From: JBDSRX01 sp047445235
GTDB lineage: Bacteria > Patescibacteriota > Dojkabacteria > J137
DNA: 6,897 bases
NCBI GenBank assembly: GCA_047445235.1
Contig: JBLGEO010000041.1
Span: forward strand, 1-6,897
Reading direction: 5' to 3'
Shown: piece after piece, positions 1 to 5,277 of the stretch
How the letters are laid out: every line of letters begins with the position of its first letter
Numbering within the stretch: the stretch's first letter is position 1
Program-made: the position numbers and the translations under genes
Notes under the pieces: model-generated
The model's input: the letters and a program-made list of their open reading frames with translations, nothing else
Told to the model about the DNA's origin: nothing
The model's database searches: none

Positions 1-110
1 CTATGGTTGGAATGAAGTTAGGAGAATTTTCTCCAACAAGAAAGTTTTCTGGACATAGTAAGAAAGGAAAGATTGCTAAGACTACAGGTAGTACTGGAGG
101 AAAAGAATAA
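1..110 (+). CDS. rpsS: Small ribosomal subunit protein S19 (uS19), 3' end only
   Basis: Only the last 35 codons are present; the first complete codon starts at base 3 and the TAA stop is at 108-110. The readable part, MVGMKLGEFSPTRKFSGH, matches the conserved S19 C-terminal core (canonical MVGHKLGEFAPTRTFRGH). A short basic, Gly/Ser/Thr-rich tail ending GSTGGKE follows. S19 belongs to the head of the 30S subunit, next to S13, near the decoding site. Its place directly before rplV is the standard S10-operon order (rplB-rpsS-rplV-rpsC). Met replaces the usual His in MVGHKLGEF, a minor difference. The gene is cut by the window edge and shows no sign of damage. Confidence 0.95.
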   Translation, partial: MVGMKLGEFSPTRKFSGHSKKGKIAKTTGSTGGKE

Positions 111-133
111 TTTATAAAACTTATTAAGAAATC

Positions 134-580
134 ATGCAAGCAGTAGCAATAATAAAAAATGTCGGAATATCACCTAAGAAGACTAGAATCCCAGCGATGA
201 TAGTTAAAGGAATGAAGGTTGATGATGCATTAAACTCTCTAAAATTTATGGAGAAGGGAACAGCACAGCATGTTTACAAAGCAATCAAAAGTGCTGCAGC
301 AAACGCAATGCAGAAACAAGCAAAACTAGAATCATTAGTAGTAAGTGAGATAAGAATTGATAAAGGTGGAAACAGAATTAAGCACTATCACCCAAGAGCA
401 AAAGGAGGTGGATACTACGGATGGATTAGAGGTAAATCAAATATTATGGTAGTAGTTTCAGATAATACAGTAGAAGTTAAACCAACTAAAAAAGTAAAAG
501 AGACTAAAACAGATGAGAATGTCGAAAAGGCTGAAAAAGCAACGAAAAAGACAGTTAAAAAGGTGAAAAAATCAGAGTAA
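134..580 (+). CDS. rplV: Large ribosomal subunit protein L22 (uL22) with Lys-rich C-terminal tail
   Basis: L22 binds 23S rRNA, and its long beta-hairpin lines the narrow part of the peptide exit tunnel. The globular core is clear: ISPKKTR near residues 12-18, then the helical region with ALNSLKFMEKGTA and SAAANA, then a strand and hairpin, then IMVVVSD around residues 104-110. The protein has 148 residues against about 110-115 for the family. The excess is a C-terminal tail of roughly 36 residues made almost only of Lys, Glu, Thr and Val, probably disordered. The hairpin tip reads PRAKGGGYYGWIRGKSN, where most bacteria have PRAKGRAxxIxKRTSH; it is aromatic and about one residue longer. ATG at 134 is the natural start, 23 nt after the rpsS stop, with no Shine-Dalgarno motif. 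Confidence 0.96.
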   Translation: MQAVAIIKNVGISPKKTRIPAMIVKGMKVDDALNSLKFMEKGTAQHVYKAIKSAAANAMQKQAKLESLVVSEIRIDKGGNRIKHYHPRAKGGGYYGWIRGKSNIMVVVSDNTVEVKPTKKVKETKTDENVEKAEKATKKTVKKVKKSE

Positions 581-583
581 TGA

Positions 584-592
584 TGTTATAAT
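584..592 (+). promoter_or_regulatory. Possible extended -10 promoter before rpsC
   Basis: TGTTATAAT matches the extended -10 form (TGN-TATAAT) of a housekeeping sigma factor and lies in the 38-nt gap between rplV and rpsC. It would place a transcript start roughly 20 nt before the rpsC ATG. No good -35 hexamer sits 17 nt upstream (TGAAAA there is poor). A second TATAAT at 602-607 lacks the TG. In DNA this AT-rich such a match can arise by chance. Confidence 0.3.
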
Positions 593-618
593 TAAAGGCT
601 TTATAATAATTAACAACT

Positions 619-1275
619 ATGGCAAGAGGTACACACAAAGTAAATCCAATAGGTTTCAGAATAGGAGTCAACAAGAACTGGCCATCAAGATGGTTTGCTA
701 CTAAGGCTGATTATTCAGATAAACTATTAGGAGATAGAAAAGCTAGAAGATTGATTGAAGAAAGACTTAAGTCTGCAGGTGTTGCATCAATCATCATCAA
801 AAGATTTGTAAACAAGATTTTAATTGAAGTTAATGTTGCTAGACCAGGAGTTGTAATAGGAAGAAGCGGTGCAGGTATTAATACTTTGAAGGATGAACTT
901 TCAACTTTATTAAAGCAACCTGTTGATATAAAACCATACGAAGTTAAAAATCCAGATACTATTGCTAAATTAGTTGCAGAAAACATAGCAGTGCAATGCG
1001 AAAGAAGAGTTGCTCCAAAGGTAGCTATTCAAAAAGCAATCGATGCAGCAAAAGCTACAGGATTAATAAAGGGAATTGCAGTAAGAGTTGGAGGAAGAAT
1101 TAGGGGAGCAGATATGGCCAGAGTTGAAAAAGCTTCATGGGGTCAAGTTCCAAGACATACAATTAGAGCAGATATCGACTACGCATTTACAGAAGCACAA
1201 GTTCCAAGAGCAGGAAAGCATGGAGTTAAGGTTTGGATTAATAAAGGAGAGAAGACATCATATTCAATAGATTAA
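619..1275 (+). CDS. rpsC: Small ribosomal subunit protein S3 (uS3)
   Basis: S3 sits in the 30S head at the mRNA entry channel and has helicase-like contacts with incoming mRNA. Both halves are visible. The N-terminal part begins GTHKVNPIGFRIG and carries NWPSRWFA near residues 20-27. A type II KH domain follows, with the GxxG loop in VVIGRSGAGI near residues 78-87. The C-terminal domain has AVRVGGRIRGADMAR, VPRHTIRADIDYAF and GVKVWINKGE. At 218 residues it is near the usual length. The segment before GVKVWI is EAQVPRAGKHG rather than the common TTYGVIG. It begins 38 nt after rplV, with no Shine-Dalgarno motif (the nearest AAAGG lies about 20 nt from the ATG, too far). Its TAA is the first three bases of a palindrome. 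Confidence 0.97.
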   Translation: MARGTHKVNPIGFRIGVNKNWPSRWFATKADYSDKLLGDRKARRLIEERLKSAGVASIIIKRFVNKILIEVNVARPGVVIGRSGAGINTLKDELSTLLKQPVDIKPYEVKNPDTIAKLVAENIAVQCERRVAPKVAIQKAIDAAKATGLIKGIAVRVGGRIRGADMARVEKASWGQVPRHTIRADIDYAFTEAQVPRAGKHGVKVWINKGEKTSYSID

Positions 1276-1297
1276 TCCTTCGATAAACTCAGGATTA
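1273..1297 (+). repeat. 25-nt extragenic palindrome at the rpsC stop codon
   Basis: The outer arms TAATCCT (1273-1279) and AGGATTA (1291-1297) are perfectly complementary over 7 bp. The inner core at 1277-1293 reads CCTTCGATAAACTCAGG, or CCTGAGTTTATCGAAGG on the other strand. The left arm includes the rpsC TAA. No T-run follows, so it is not a classical terminator. From memory, the core resembles a short palindrome (CCTGAGCTTGTCGAAGG type) that recurs in intergenic DNA of many unrelated bacteria; I could not search for it. It might act as an mRNA 3'-end stabiliser, a REP-like element or a weak attenuator, but its function cannot be read from the sequence. Confidence 0.6.
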
Positions 1298-1323
1298 TAA
1301 AGTAAATAACTAAATTAAAAATC

Positions 1324-1740
1324 ATGTTACAACCTAAGAAAAGAAAATACACAAAAGAATTTAGAGGAAGATTAAGAGGAGTTGCACTTAGAGGATCAGA
1401 AATCTCTTACGGAGAGTACGGACTTCAAGTTATTGAAAAGGGATGGTTACATGCAAGAGAAATTGAATCAGCTAGAAAAGCAGTTGCAAACTATACAGCT
1501 AGAAAAGGAAAGTTATGGGTTTCTGTATTTCCAACTAAACCAGTTACTAAGAAAGGTGACGAAGTTGTAAGAGGAGGAGGAAAGGGACCTGTATCTCATT
1601 TTGTAGCAGCTGTAAAGCCAGGAAGAGTTATTTTTGAGCTTGGAGGTTTAACAGAAGATGTATGTAAAGAAGCATTGCAAAGAGCAAGAGACAAGATTTC
1701 ATTAAAGACAAGAATTATTTCAAAACATCATTTCGAATAA
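1324..1740 (+). CDS. rplP: Large ribosomal subunit protein L16 (uL16)
   Basis: L16 helps position A-site tRNA near the peptidyl transferase centre and is needed for late 50S assembly. The 138-residue protein is full length. It opens with MLQPKKRKYTKEFRGR, then has YGEYGLQVIEKGWLHAREIESARKA (about residues 29-53), the FPTKPVTKK strand, VVRGGGKGPVSHFVAAVKPGR and a C-terminal LKTRIISKHHFE. Arg83 aligns with the E. coli Arg81 that is hydroxylated by the oxygenase YcfD; this lineage need not modify it. The ATG follows a 48-nt gap that contains the palindrome and an A/T-only leader. Its TAA is 1 nt from the rpmC ATG, so the two are probably translationally coupled. Confidence 0.97.
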   Translation: MLQPKKRKYTKEFRGRLRGVALRGSEISYGEYGLQVIEKGWLHAREIESARKAVANYTARKGKLWVSVFPTKPVTKKGDEVVRGGGKGPVSHFVAAVKPGRVIFELGGLTEDVCKEALQRARDKISLKTRIISKHHFE

Positions 1741-1741
1741 A

Positions 1742-1972
1742 ATGGCTGAAGAAAAGAAAACTAAAAAAACAAGGGAAGTAAAAGAGCCAAAAGCTAAGAA
1801 AGAGAAGAAGACTGTTGTTAGTTTTGAAGGGAAATCAGTTTCAGAATTAAAGACAGATTTACAAAGACTTTTACTAGATATAAGAACTGGAAAAGAAAAG
1901 AATACATCGTTAGTAAAGAAGTTAAAGGTTACTCTAGCTAGATTAAAGACTAAAGAAACTAAAACTAAATAA
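1742..1972 (+). CDS. rpmC: Large ribosomal subunit protein L29 (uL29), Lys-rich N-terminal extension
   Basis: L29 is a two-helix hairpin next to L23 at the tunnel exit, where trigger factor and SRP dock. The core is recognisable from GKSVSELKTDLQRLLLDIR, then TGKEKNTS, then VKKLKVTLARLKT, which parallels canonical S.EEL...LR...ATGQLENTSRIR..R..IAR..T. At 76 residues the total looks ordinary or slightly long, but about 25 N-terminal residues are a Lys/Glu-rich extension. Helix 1 itself appears about 7 residues shorter than usual, lacking the LRFQxA segment. Position between rplP and rpsQ supports the call. ATG at 1742 lies 1 nt after the rplP stop, so its leader is rplP coding sequence and re-initiation by the same ribosome is plausible. 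Confidence 0.88.
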   Translation: MAEEKKTKKTREVKEPKAKKEKKTVVSFEGKSVSELKTDLQRLLLDIRTGKEKNTSLVKKLKVTLARLKTKETKTK

Positions 1973-1983
1973 ATATAATAAAT

Positions 1984-2256
1984 ATGAAAAAAGCAGAAAG
2001 CGATTCAAAAAAAGAAGTAAAAAAGACAATAAAAAGAGTACTATCCGGAAAAGTTATTAAACTTAGCGGAGAGAAAACTATTAAAGTAAGAGTTGAAAGA
2101 AAATATCCACATAAAAAATACGGAAGAATTATCAAAGAGCACAAGAATTATCTTGTACATAATGAAGATAATGCAGAAGTAAAAGTTGGAGATGTTGTAA
2201 GTATTCAGTCAGTAAGACCAATTTCTAAAAATAAGAGTTGGAAATTAATTAAATAA
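1984..2256 (+). CDS. rpsQ: Small ribosomal subunit protein S17 (uS17)
   Basis: S17 is a primary 16S rRNA-binding protein with an OB fold in the 30S body. The core runs from RVLSGKVIKLSGEKTIKVRVERKYPHKKYGR (about residues 18-48) through KNYLVHNEDNAEVKVGDVVSI to the C-terminal RPISKNKSWKLIK, which matches the family's CRPLSKTKRWRLV ending. It has 90 residues. The first 15 or so are an extra Lys/Ser/Glu stretch before the usual start of homology, but no later Met fits better than the ATG at 1984. It begins 11 nt after rpmC and ends 6 nt before rplN. This is the last gene of the classical S10 operon, and the spc genes follow without a visible break. Confidence 0.95.
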   Translation: MKKAESDSKKEVKKTIKRVLSGKVIKLSGEKTIKVRVERKYPHKKYGRIIKEHKNYLVHNEDNAEVKVGDVVSIQSVRPISKNKSWKLIK

Positions 2257-2262
2257 ATTAAT

Positions 2263-2646
2263 ATGGTTCAAAAATTATCAAGACTAAAAGTAGCAGACAA
2301 CTCTGGAGCAAAAGAGATTATGATTATCCAGGTTTTAGGCGGAAAAAAGGGAAGAACTTTCTCTAAATTCGGTTACATTGGAGATATTGTTTCTGCATCT
2401 GTAAAGAAAGCATTACCAAACTCTAATTATAAGAAAGGAGACGTTGTTCACGCAGTAATTGTAAGAACAAAGAAAGAGATTAGAAGAAACGATGGTTCTT
2501 ATATTAGATTTGACGATAACGCAGCAGCGATAATTAACAAAGAGAATAAAGATCCTAAGGGAACTAGAGTTTTCGGACCAATTGCTAGAGAATTAAGAGA
2601 AAAAGGTTTCAACAAGATTGTATCTATGGGGTTAGAAGTTCTATAA
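2263..2646 (+). CDS. rplN: Large ribosomal subunit protein L14 (uL14)
   Basis: L14 binds 23S rRNA at the subunit interface, contacts L19 and forms an intersubunit bridge; it is also the docking site of the silencing factor RsfS. Motifs are very clear: RLKVADNSGAKE (residues 7-18), VLGGKKGR, KKGDVVHAVIVRTKKEIRR, DGSYIRFDDNAAAIIN and GTRVFGPIARELREKGFNKIVSMGLEVL. It is 127 residues against the usual 122-123, with the extra residues in the GRTFSKFGYIGDIV loop and in the NKENKDPKG turn. It starts 6 nt after the rpsQ stop, so the AT-rich leader lies largely within the end of rpsQ and coupling is likely. The gene is intact. Confidence 0.98.
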   Translation: MVQKLSRLKVADNSGAKEIMIIQVLGGKKGRTFSKFGYIGDIVSASVKKALPNSNYKKGDVVHAVIVRTKKEIRRNDGSYIRFDDNAAAIINKENKDPKGTRVFGPIARELREKGFNKIVSMGLEVL

Positions 2647-2662
2647 GCATTAATTAAATACT

Positions 2663-2986
2663 ATGAATAAGATTAAAAAAGGAGATTTAGTACAAGTAAT
2701 GAGAGGAAAAGACGCAGGTAAAAGAGCTGAGGTAGAGAGAGTGATTTTAAAAGAAGGTAAAACATCTGTAATTATCAAAGGTGTAAACGTTGTAAAGAGA
2801 GCTCAAAAACCAAACCCACAGTTTGGAATCCAGGGTGGTATTACACAGTTTGAAAAACCAATTGATATTTCAAATGTAATGTTTGTAGATAAGAAGACAG
2901 ATAAACCAACAAGAGTAGGGATTAGAGTAGATGAGAAAACTGGAAAAAAAGTAAGATTCGCTAAAAAATCAGGAGAAGTTATTTAA
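2663..2986 (+). CDS. rplX: Large ribosomal subunit protein L24 (uL24)
   Basis: L24 is an assembly-initiating 23S rRNA binder near the tunnel exit. The KOW motif occupies about residues 5-27 (KKGDLVQVMRGKDAGKRAEV). It is followed by VIIKGVNVVKRAQKPNPQ, the QGGITQFEKPIDISNVMFVD segment and a C-terminal KPTRVGIRVDEKTGKKVRFAKKSGEVI. All are standard for bacterial L24, and 107 residues is the normal length. It lies 16 nt after rplN and 18 nt before rplE in conserved spc order. The leader (ATTAATTAAATACT) has no Shine-Dalgarno motif. Confidence 0.97.
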   Translation: MNKIKKGDLVQVMRGKDAGKRAEVERVILKEGKTSVIIKGVNVVKRAQKPNPQFGIQGGITQFEKPIDISNVMFVDKKTDKPTRVGIRVDEKTGKKVRFAKKSGEVI

Positions 2987-3004
2987 TTAAACAAGATAAT
3001 AAAA

Positions 3005-3577
3005 ATGTCAGAGTTAAGAGAAAAATATAACAAAAAAATAGAAAAACAGTTAAAAGAAGAATTAGGAATTAAGAATGATTTCGCAGTTCCAACATTAAAA
3101 AAGATTGTTGTTAATGCTGGAATTGGAAGTGAATACAAGAATAACACAGCAGTAGTAGAGGAAATGGTAGATACAATTTCAACAATAACTGGTCAAAAGC
3201 CAAATATTGTTAATTCTAGAATCGCTATTTCTAACTTTAAACTTAGAGAAAACACTCCGAACGGAGTAAAAGTTACTTTAAGAGGAGACAGAATGTGGGA
3301 TTTCTATAGTAAATTAGTAAATACTACTTTACCAAGAATTAAGGACTTTAGAGGAGTATCAAGAAAATCATTTGACGGAAGAGGAGGATATACATTAGGT
3401 ATTAAAGACCATACTATATTCCCAGAGATCGATACATCAACATTTGTAAAGACAAGATCAATTCAGATTGTAATTAATACAACTGGTAAGAGTAATAAAG
3501 ATACAATTAGATTGTTAGAACTACTTGGAATGCCATTTGAGAGATTAAAAGGAAAAGAGGCAGAAGCTCAAAAGTAA
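3005..3577 (+). CDS. rplE: Large ribosomal subunit protein L5 (uL5)
   Basis: L5 binds 5S rRNA in the central protuberance together with L18 (also in this operon) and touches the P-site tRNA and S13. Recognised blocks are VPTLKKIVVNAGIG (about residues 28-41), ITGQKPNIVNSRIAISNFKLRE, GVKVTLRGDRMWDF, LPRIKDFRGVSRKSFDGRGGYTLGI and the FPEID ... IQIVINTTGKSNKDTIRLLELLGMPF ending. It has 190 residues, slightly longer than the usual 179, with the excess in a Lys/Glu/Ala C-terminal tail (LKGKEAEAQK) and the N-terminus. It starts 18 nt after rplX. The longest intergenic gap in the operon, 63 nt, follows it. Confidence 0.97.
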   Translation: MSELREKYNKKIEKQLKEELGIKNDFAVPTLKKIVVNAGIGSEYKNNTAVVEEMVDTISTITGQKPNIVNSRIAISNFKLRENTPNGVKVTLRGDRMWDFYSKLVNTTLPRIKDFRGVSRKSFDGRGGYTLGIKDHTIFPEIDTSTFVKTRSIQIVINTTGKSNKDTIRLLELLGMPFERLKGKEAEAQK

Positions 3578-3585
3578 AGTATATA

Positions 3586-3614
3586 TTGATAAATTTGATA
3601 TAAAAAGATATAAT
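3586..3614 (+). promoter_or_regulatory. Probable internal promoter upstream of rpsN
   Basis: In the gap between rplE and rpsN, TTGATA (3586-3591) is separated by exactly 17 nt from a perfect TATAAT (3609-3614). This is 11 of 12 matches to the housekeeping sigma consensus at the optimal spacing. Transcription would start near 3620-3622, about 20 nt before the rpsN ATG at 3641. It lies in the widest gap of the operon. Against it, the DNA is so AT-rich that -10 matches are common, though the -35 and spacing together are less likely by chance. Confidence 0.5.
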
Positions 3615-3640
3615 TCGAAGCTAAAACACAAACTTAAAAT

Positions 3641-3853
3641 ATGGCAAACAAAGCAGCAATTGCAAAATTTAATAGAAATCTTGAAAGAGTGAAAAATGGA
3701 AATACACATTTTAAGAAAGTAAGAATTAGAAACAGATGCAGAATATGCGGTAGACCAAGAGGATATATTGGTAAATTCAAAATATGCAGAATCTGTTTTA
3801 GAAACATGGCTTTAAACGGAGAGTTACCTGGAGTAGTTAAATACAGTTTTTAA
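3641..3853 (+). CDS. rpsN: Small ribosomal subunit protein S14, zinc-binding type (uS14)
   Basis: S14 is an assembly protein of the 30S head, bound near S3, S10 and S19. The sequence contains the zinc-knuckle form: Cys33-x2-Cys36 and Cys49-x2-Cys52 in RCRICGRPRGY...KICRICFRNMA, then GELPGVVKYSF. This matches the short type-Z S14 of Gram-positive and thermophilic bacteria (C..CGR.R.....F..CRICFRE.A..GELPGV.K.SW). It has 70 residues, about 9 more than the usual 61, and the extra length precedes the basic KKVRIRNRC segment. All four metal ligands are present, so it should bind zinc. Type-Z rpsN at this spc position is usual. It follows a 63-nt gap with a good promoter candidate. Confidence 0.96.
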   Translation: MANKAAIAKFNRNLERVKNGNTHFKKVRIRNRCRICGRPRGYIGKFKICRICFRNMALNGELPGVVKYSF

Positions 3854-3876
3854 ATTAAGAATATTAAATTAATCAA

Positions 3877-4269
3877 ATGATAATAGATCCAATCGGAGAC
3901 TTCCTTTCAAGAATAAGGAACGCAATAGAAAGAAAAAAAGAGACTGTAGAAATCCCATCATCTAAGATGTTGGTATCTGTTGCAGAGATTTTAAAGAAAG
4001 AAGGATTTATCGCTGGATTTACAGTAAAAGAAGAAAAACCACAAAGTACTCTAATTGTAGAATTGAAGTATATAAATGGTCAATCTGCTATTAGAGAATT
4101 AGTAAGAGTTTCAAAACCAGGTATTAGAAAATACGTTGGATATAAAAATGTAAAAAAGATTATGAATGGAATGGGAATAGCAATATTAACTACACCAAAC
4201 GGAATCGTTACTGGTGACGAAGCTAAGAAACTGAAGATCGGAGGTGAATACCTTTGTTACATTTACTAA
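3877..4269 (+). CDS. rpsH: Small ribosomal subunit protein S8 (uS8)
   Basis: S8 is a primary 16S rRNA binder in the central domain; in E. coli it also represses the spc operon by binding a site at rplE. The N-terminal domain opens DPIGDFLSRIRNA (residues 4-16), then VEIPSSKMLVSVAEILKKEGFI. The C-terminal domain has RVSKPGIRKYVGYKNV, MGIAILTTPNGIVTGDEAKK and the conserved end GGEYLCYIY. The family usually has STSKG(V/I)MT where this has TTPNGIVT. At 130 residues it is full length. The ATG at 3877 gives MIIDPIGD, slightly longer than the family's typical M(x)DPI start and the only sensible choice. I see no obvious S8-binding mimic near rplE. Confidence 0.97.
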   Translation: MIIDPIGDFLSRIRNAIERKKETVEIPSSKMLVSVAEILKKEGFIAGFTVKEEKPQSTLIVELKYINGQSAIRELVRVSKPGIRKYVGYKNVKKIMNGMGIAILTTPNGIVTGDEAKKLKIGGEYLCYIY

Positions 4270-4287
4270 ACTAAGAATTAAACACAC

Positions 4288-4842
4288 ATGTCAAGAATAG
4301 GAAAAAAACCAATCACAATTCCACAAGGCGTAACAATCACAATTGCTGATGGAGGAAGATTCGGCTATAAACAAATTACCGTAAAAGGTCCTAAGGGAGA
4401 ATTAAGCGAATCTTTTAGACAGGGTATTTCTTTTGAACTAACTGGAGATACATTAGTATTAAAGAAAGACAATGAACTAAAAGAAACAAGAGGATTTTTT
4501 GGATTATTCAGAACACTTGTACAAAACATGGTTGATGGAGTTACAACTGGTTTTACAAAGGATTTAGAAATAGTAGGAATTGGATATAGAGCAGAGATGC
4601 AAGGAAATAAATTAGTTATGTCATTGGGTTACTCACATAAGATTAACTTTGAACCACCAATGGGAATTGTAATTACAGTTGCAGATCAGGTTAATGTAAA
4701 AGTTGAAGGATTTGATAAACAAAAAGTTGGAGAGATTGCAGCAAAATTAAGAAGCTTTAGAAAACCAGAACCTTACAAAGGAAAGGGAGTTAGATATAAG
4801 GGAGAAAGAGTAAAGAAGAAATCTACAAAATCAACTAAATAA
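4288..4842 (+). CDS. rplF: Large ribosomal subunit protein L6 (uL6)
   Basis: L6 binds near the sarcin-ricin loop and the GTPase-associated centre, and helps late 50S assembly. Two tandem L6 folds are seen. The first starts MSRIGKKPITIPQGV and carries ITVKGPKGELS. The second contains FTKDLEIVGIGYRAEMQGNKLVMSLGYSHKI (about residues 90-120), VEGFDKQKVGEIAAKLRSFRKPEPYKGKGVRYKGE and a Lys-rich end. At 184 residues it is near the standard length of about 178. A small insertion (ADGGRFGYKQ) separates strands in the first domain, and the C-terminus ends in a KKKSTKSTK tail. The gene is intact and 18 nt after rpsH. A 55-nt gap with a direct repeat follows. Confidence 0.98.
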   Translation: MSRIGKKPITIPQGVTITIADGGRFGYKQITVKGPKGELSESFRQGISFELTGDTLVLKKDNELKETRGFFGLFRTLVQNMVDGVTTGFTKDLEIVGIGYRAEMQGNKLVMSLGYSHKINFEPPMGIVITVADQVNVKVEGFDKQKVGEIAAKLRSFRKPEPYKGKGVRYKGERVKKKSTKSTK

Positions 4843-4854
4843 GCAGAGCTTGTT

Positions 4855-4891
4855 ATTACATAATAAGCAAAAACTTAAAATTACATAATAA
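4855..4891 (+). repeat. 12-bp direct repeat in the rplF-rplR gap
   Basis: ATTACATAATAA occurs at 4855-4866 and again, identically, at 4880-4891, 25 bp apart. The first copy overlaps a small imperfect inverted repeat (TTATT at 4853-4857 with AATAA at 4862-4866) that has no following T-run. The second copy ends 6 nt before the rplR ATG at 4898. It may be a trace of a local duplication or two copies of an AT-rich translation leader. At this base composition a 12-bp match is notable but not decisive. Confidence 0.45.
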
Positions 4892-4897
4892 TAAAAC

Positions 4898-5254
4898 ATG
4901 AGAGCATCAGTTAAAAAAATACAAAACAGAGAAAAAAGAAAGCAACATATTAGAAAGGCTATTTCTGGAACTCCAGACATGCCAAGAGTTACTGTATTTA
5001 GATCAAACCAGCATTTCTATGCACAAGTTATTGACGATGTTAATCACATTACAGTAGCAACAGCTTCAGACCATGAGTTAAAAGCAAAAAAGATGAAAGG
5101 AATGGAGAAGGCAGCAGAAGTTGGAAAGGAACTTGCAAAAAAAGTTAAGAGTATAGGAGTAAATGCAGTTGTTTTTGATAGAAACGGATATCAGTATCAT
5201 GGAAAAGTAAAAGCTCTTGCAGATGCAATGAGAGAGGCAGGATTAAAACTTTAA
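4898..5254 (+). CDS. rplR: Large ribosomal subunit protein L18 (uL18)
   Basis: L18 binds 5S rRNA with L5 and anchors it in the central protuberance. The protein reads REKRKQHIRKAISGTPDMPRVTVFRSNQHFYAQVIDD across about residues 11-47, continues HITVATASDHELK, and closes with GVNAVVFDRNGYQYHGKVKALADAMREAGL, all classical L18 blocks. It has 118 residues, the standard length. The basic N-terminal arm that contacts 5S rRNA is present. ATG at 4898 lies behind an A-rich leader (AATAATAAAAC) without a Shine-Dalgarno motif. Conserved order rplF-rplR-rpsE supports the call. Confidence 0.97.
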   Translation: MRASVKKIQNREKRKQHIRKAISGTPDMPRVTVFRSNQHFYAQVIDDVNHITVATASDHELKAKKMKGMEKAAEVGKELAKKVKSIGVNAVVFDRNGYQYHGKVKALADAMREAGLKL

Positions 5255-5277
5255 TCAATATAAATTATCAAATATAA

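Noticed and set aside
711..986. Minus-strand open frame opposite rpsC
   Set aside because: It lies wholly within the strongly conserved rpsC gene, has no family resemblance, and is a typical antisense shadow.
1088..1270. + strand frame inside rpsC (and a similar one at 1382-1570 inside rplP)
   Set aside because: Alternative frames of AT-rich Lys/Arg/Glu codons within conserved genes. No homology and no start context.
1270..1300. rpsC-rplP palindrome as a transcription terminator
   Set aside because: The hairpin is followed by ATAAAGTAAATAAC with no T-run, and the operon clearly continues into rplP, so it is listed as a repeat instead.
3005..3060. E. coli-like S8 operator for spc-operon autoregulation near the rplE start
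   Set aside because: I could not trace a convincing mimic of the 16S helix 21 S8 site around the rplE start; the region is simple A-rich sequence.
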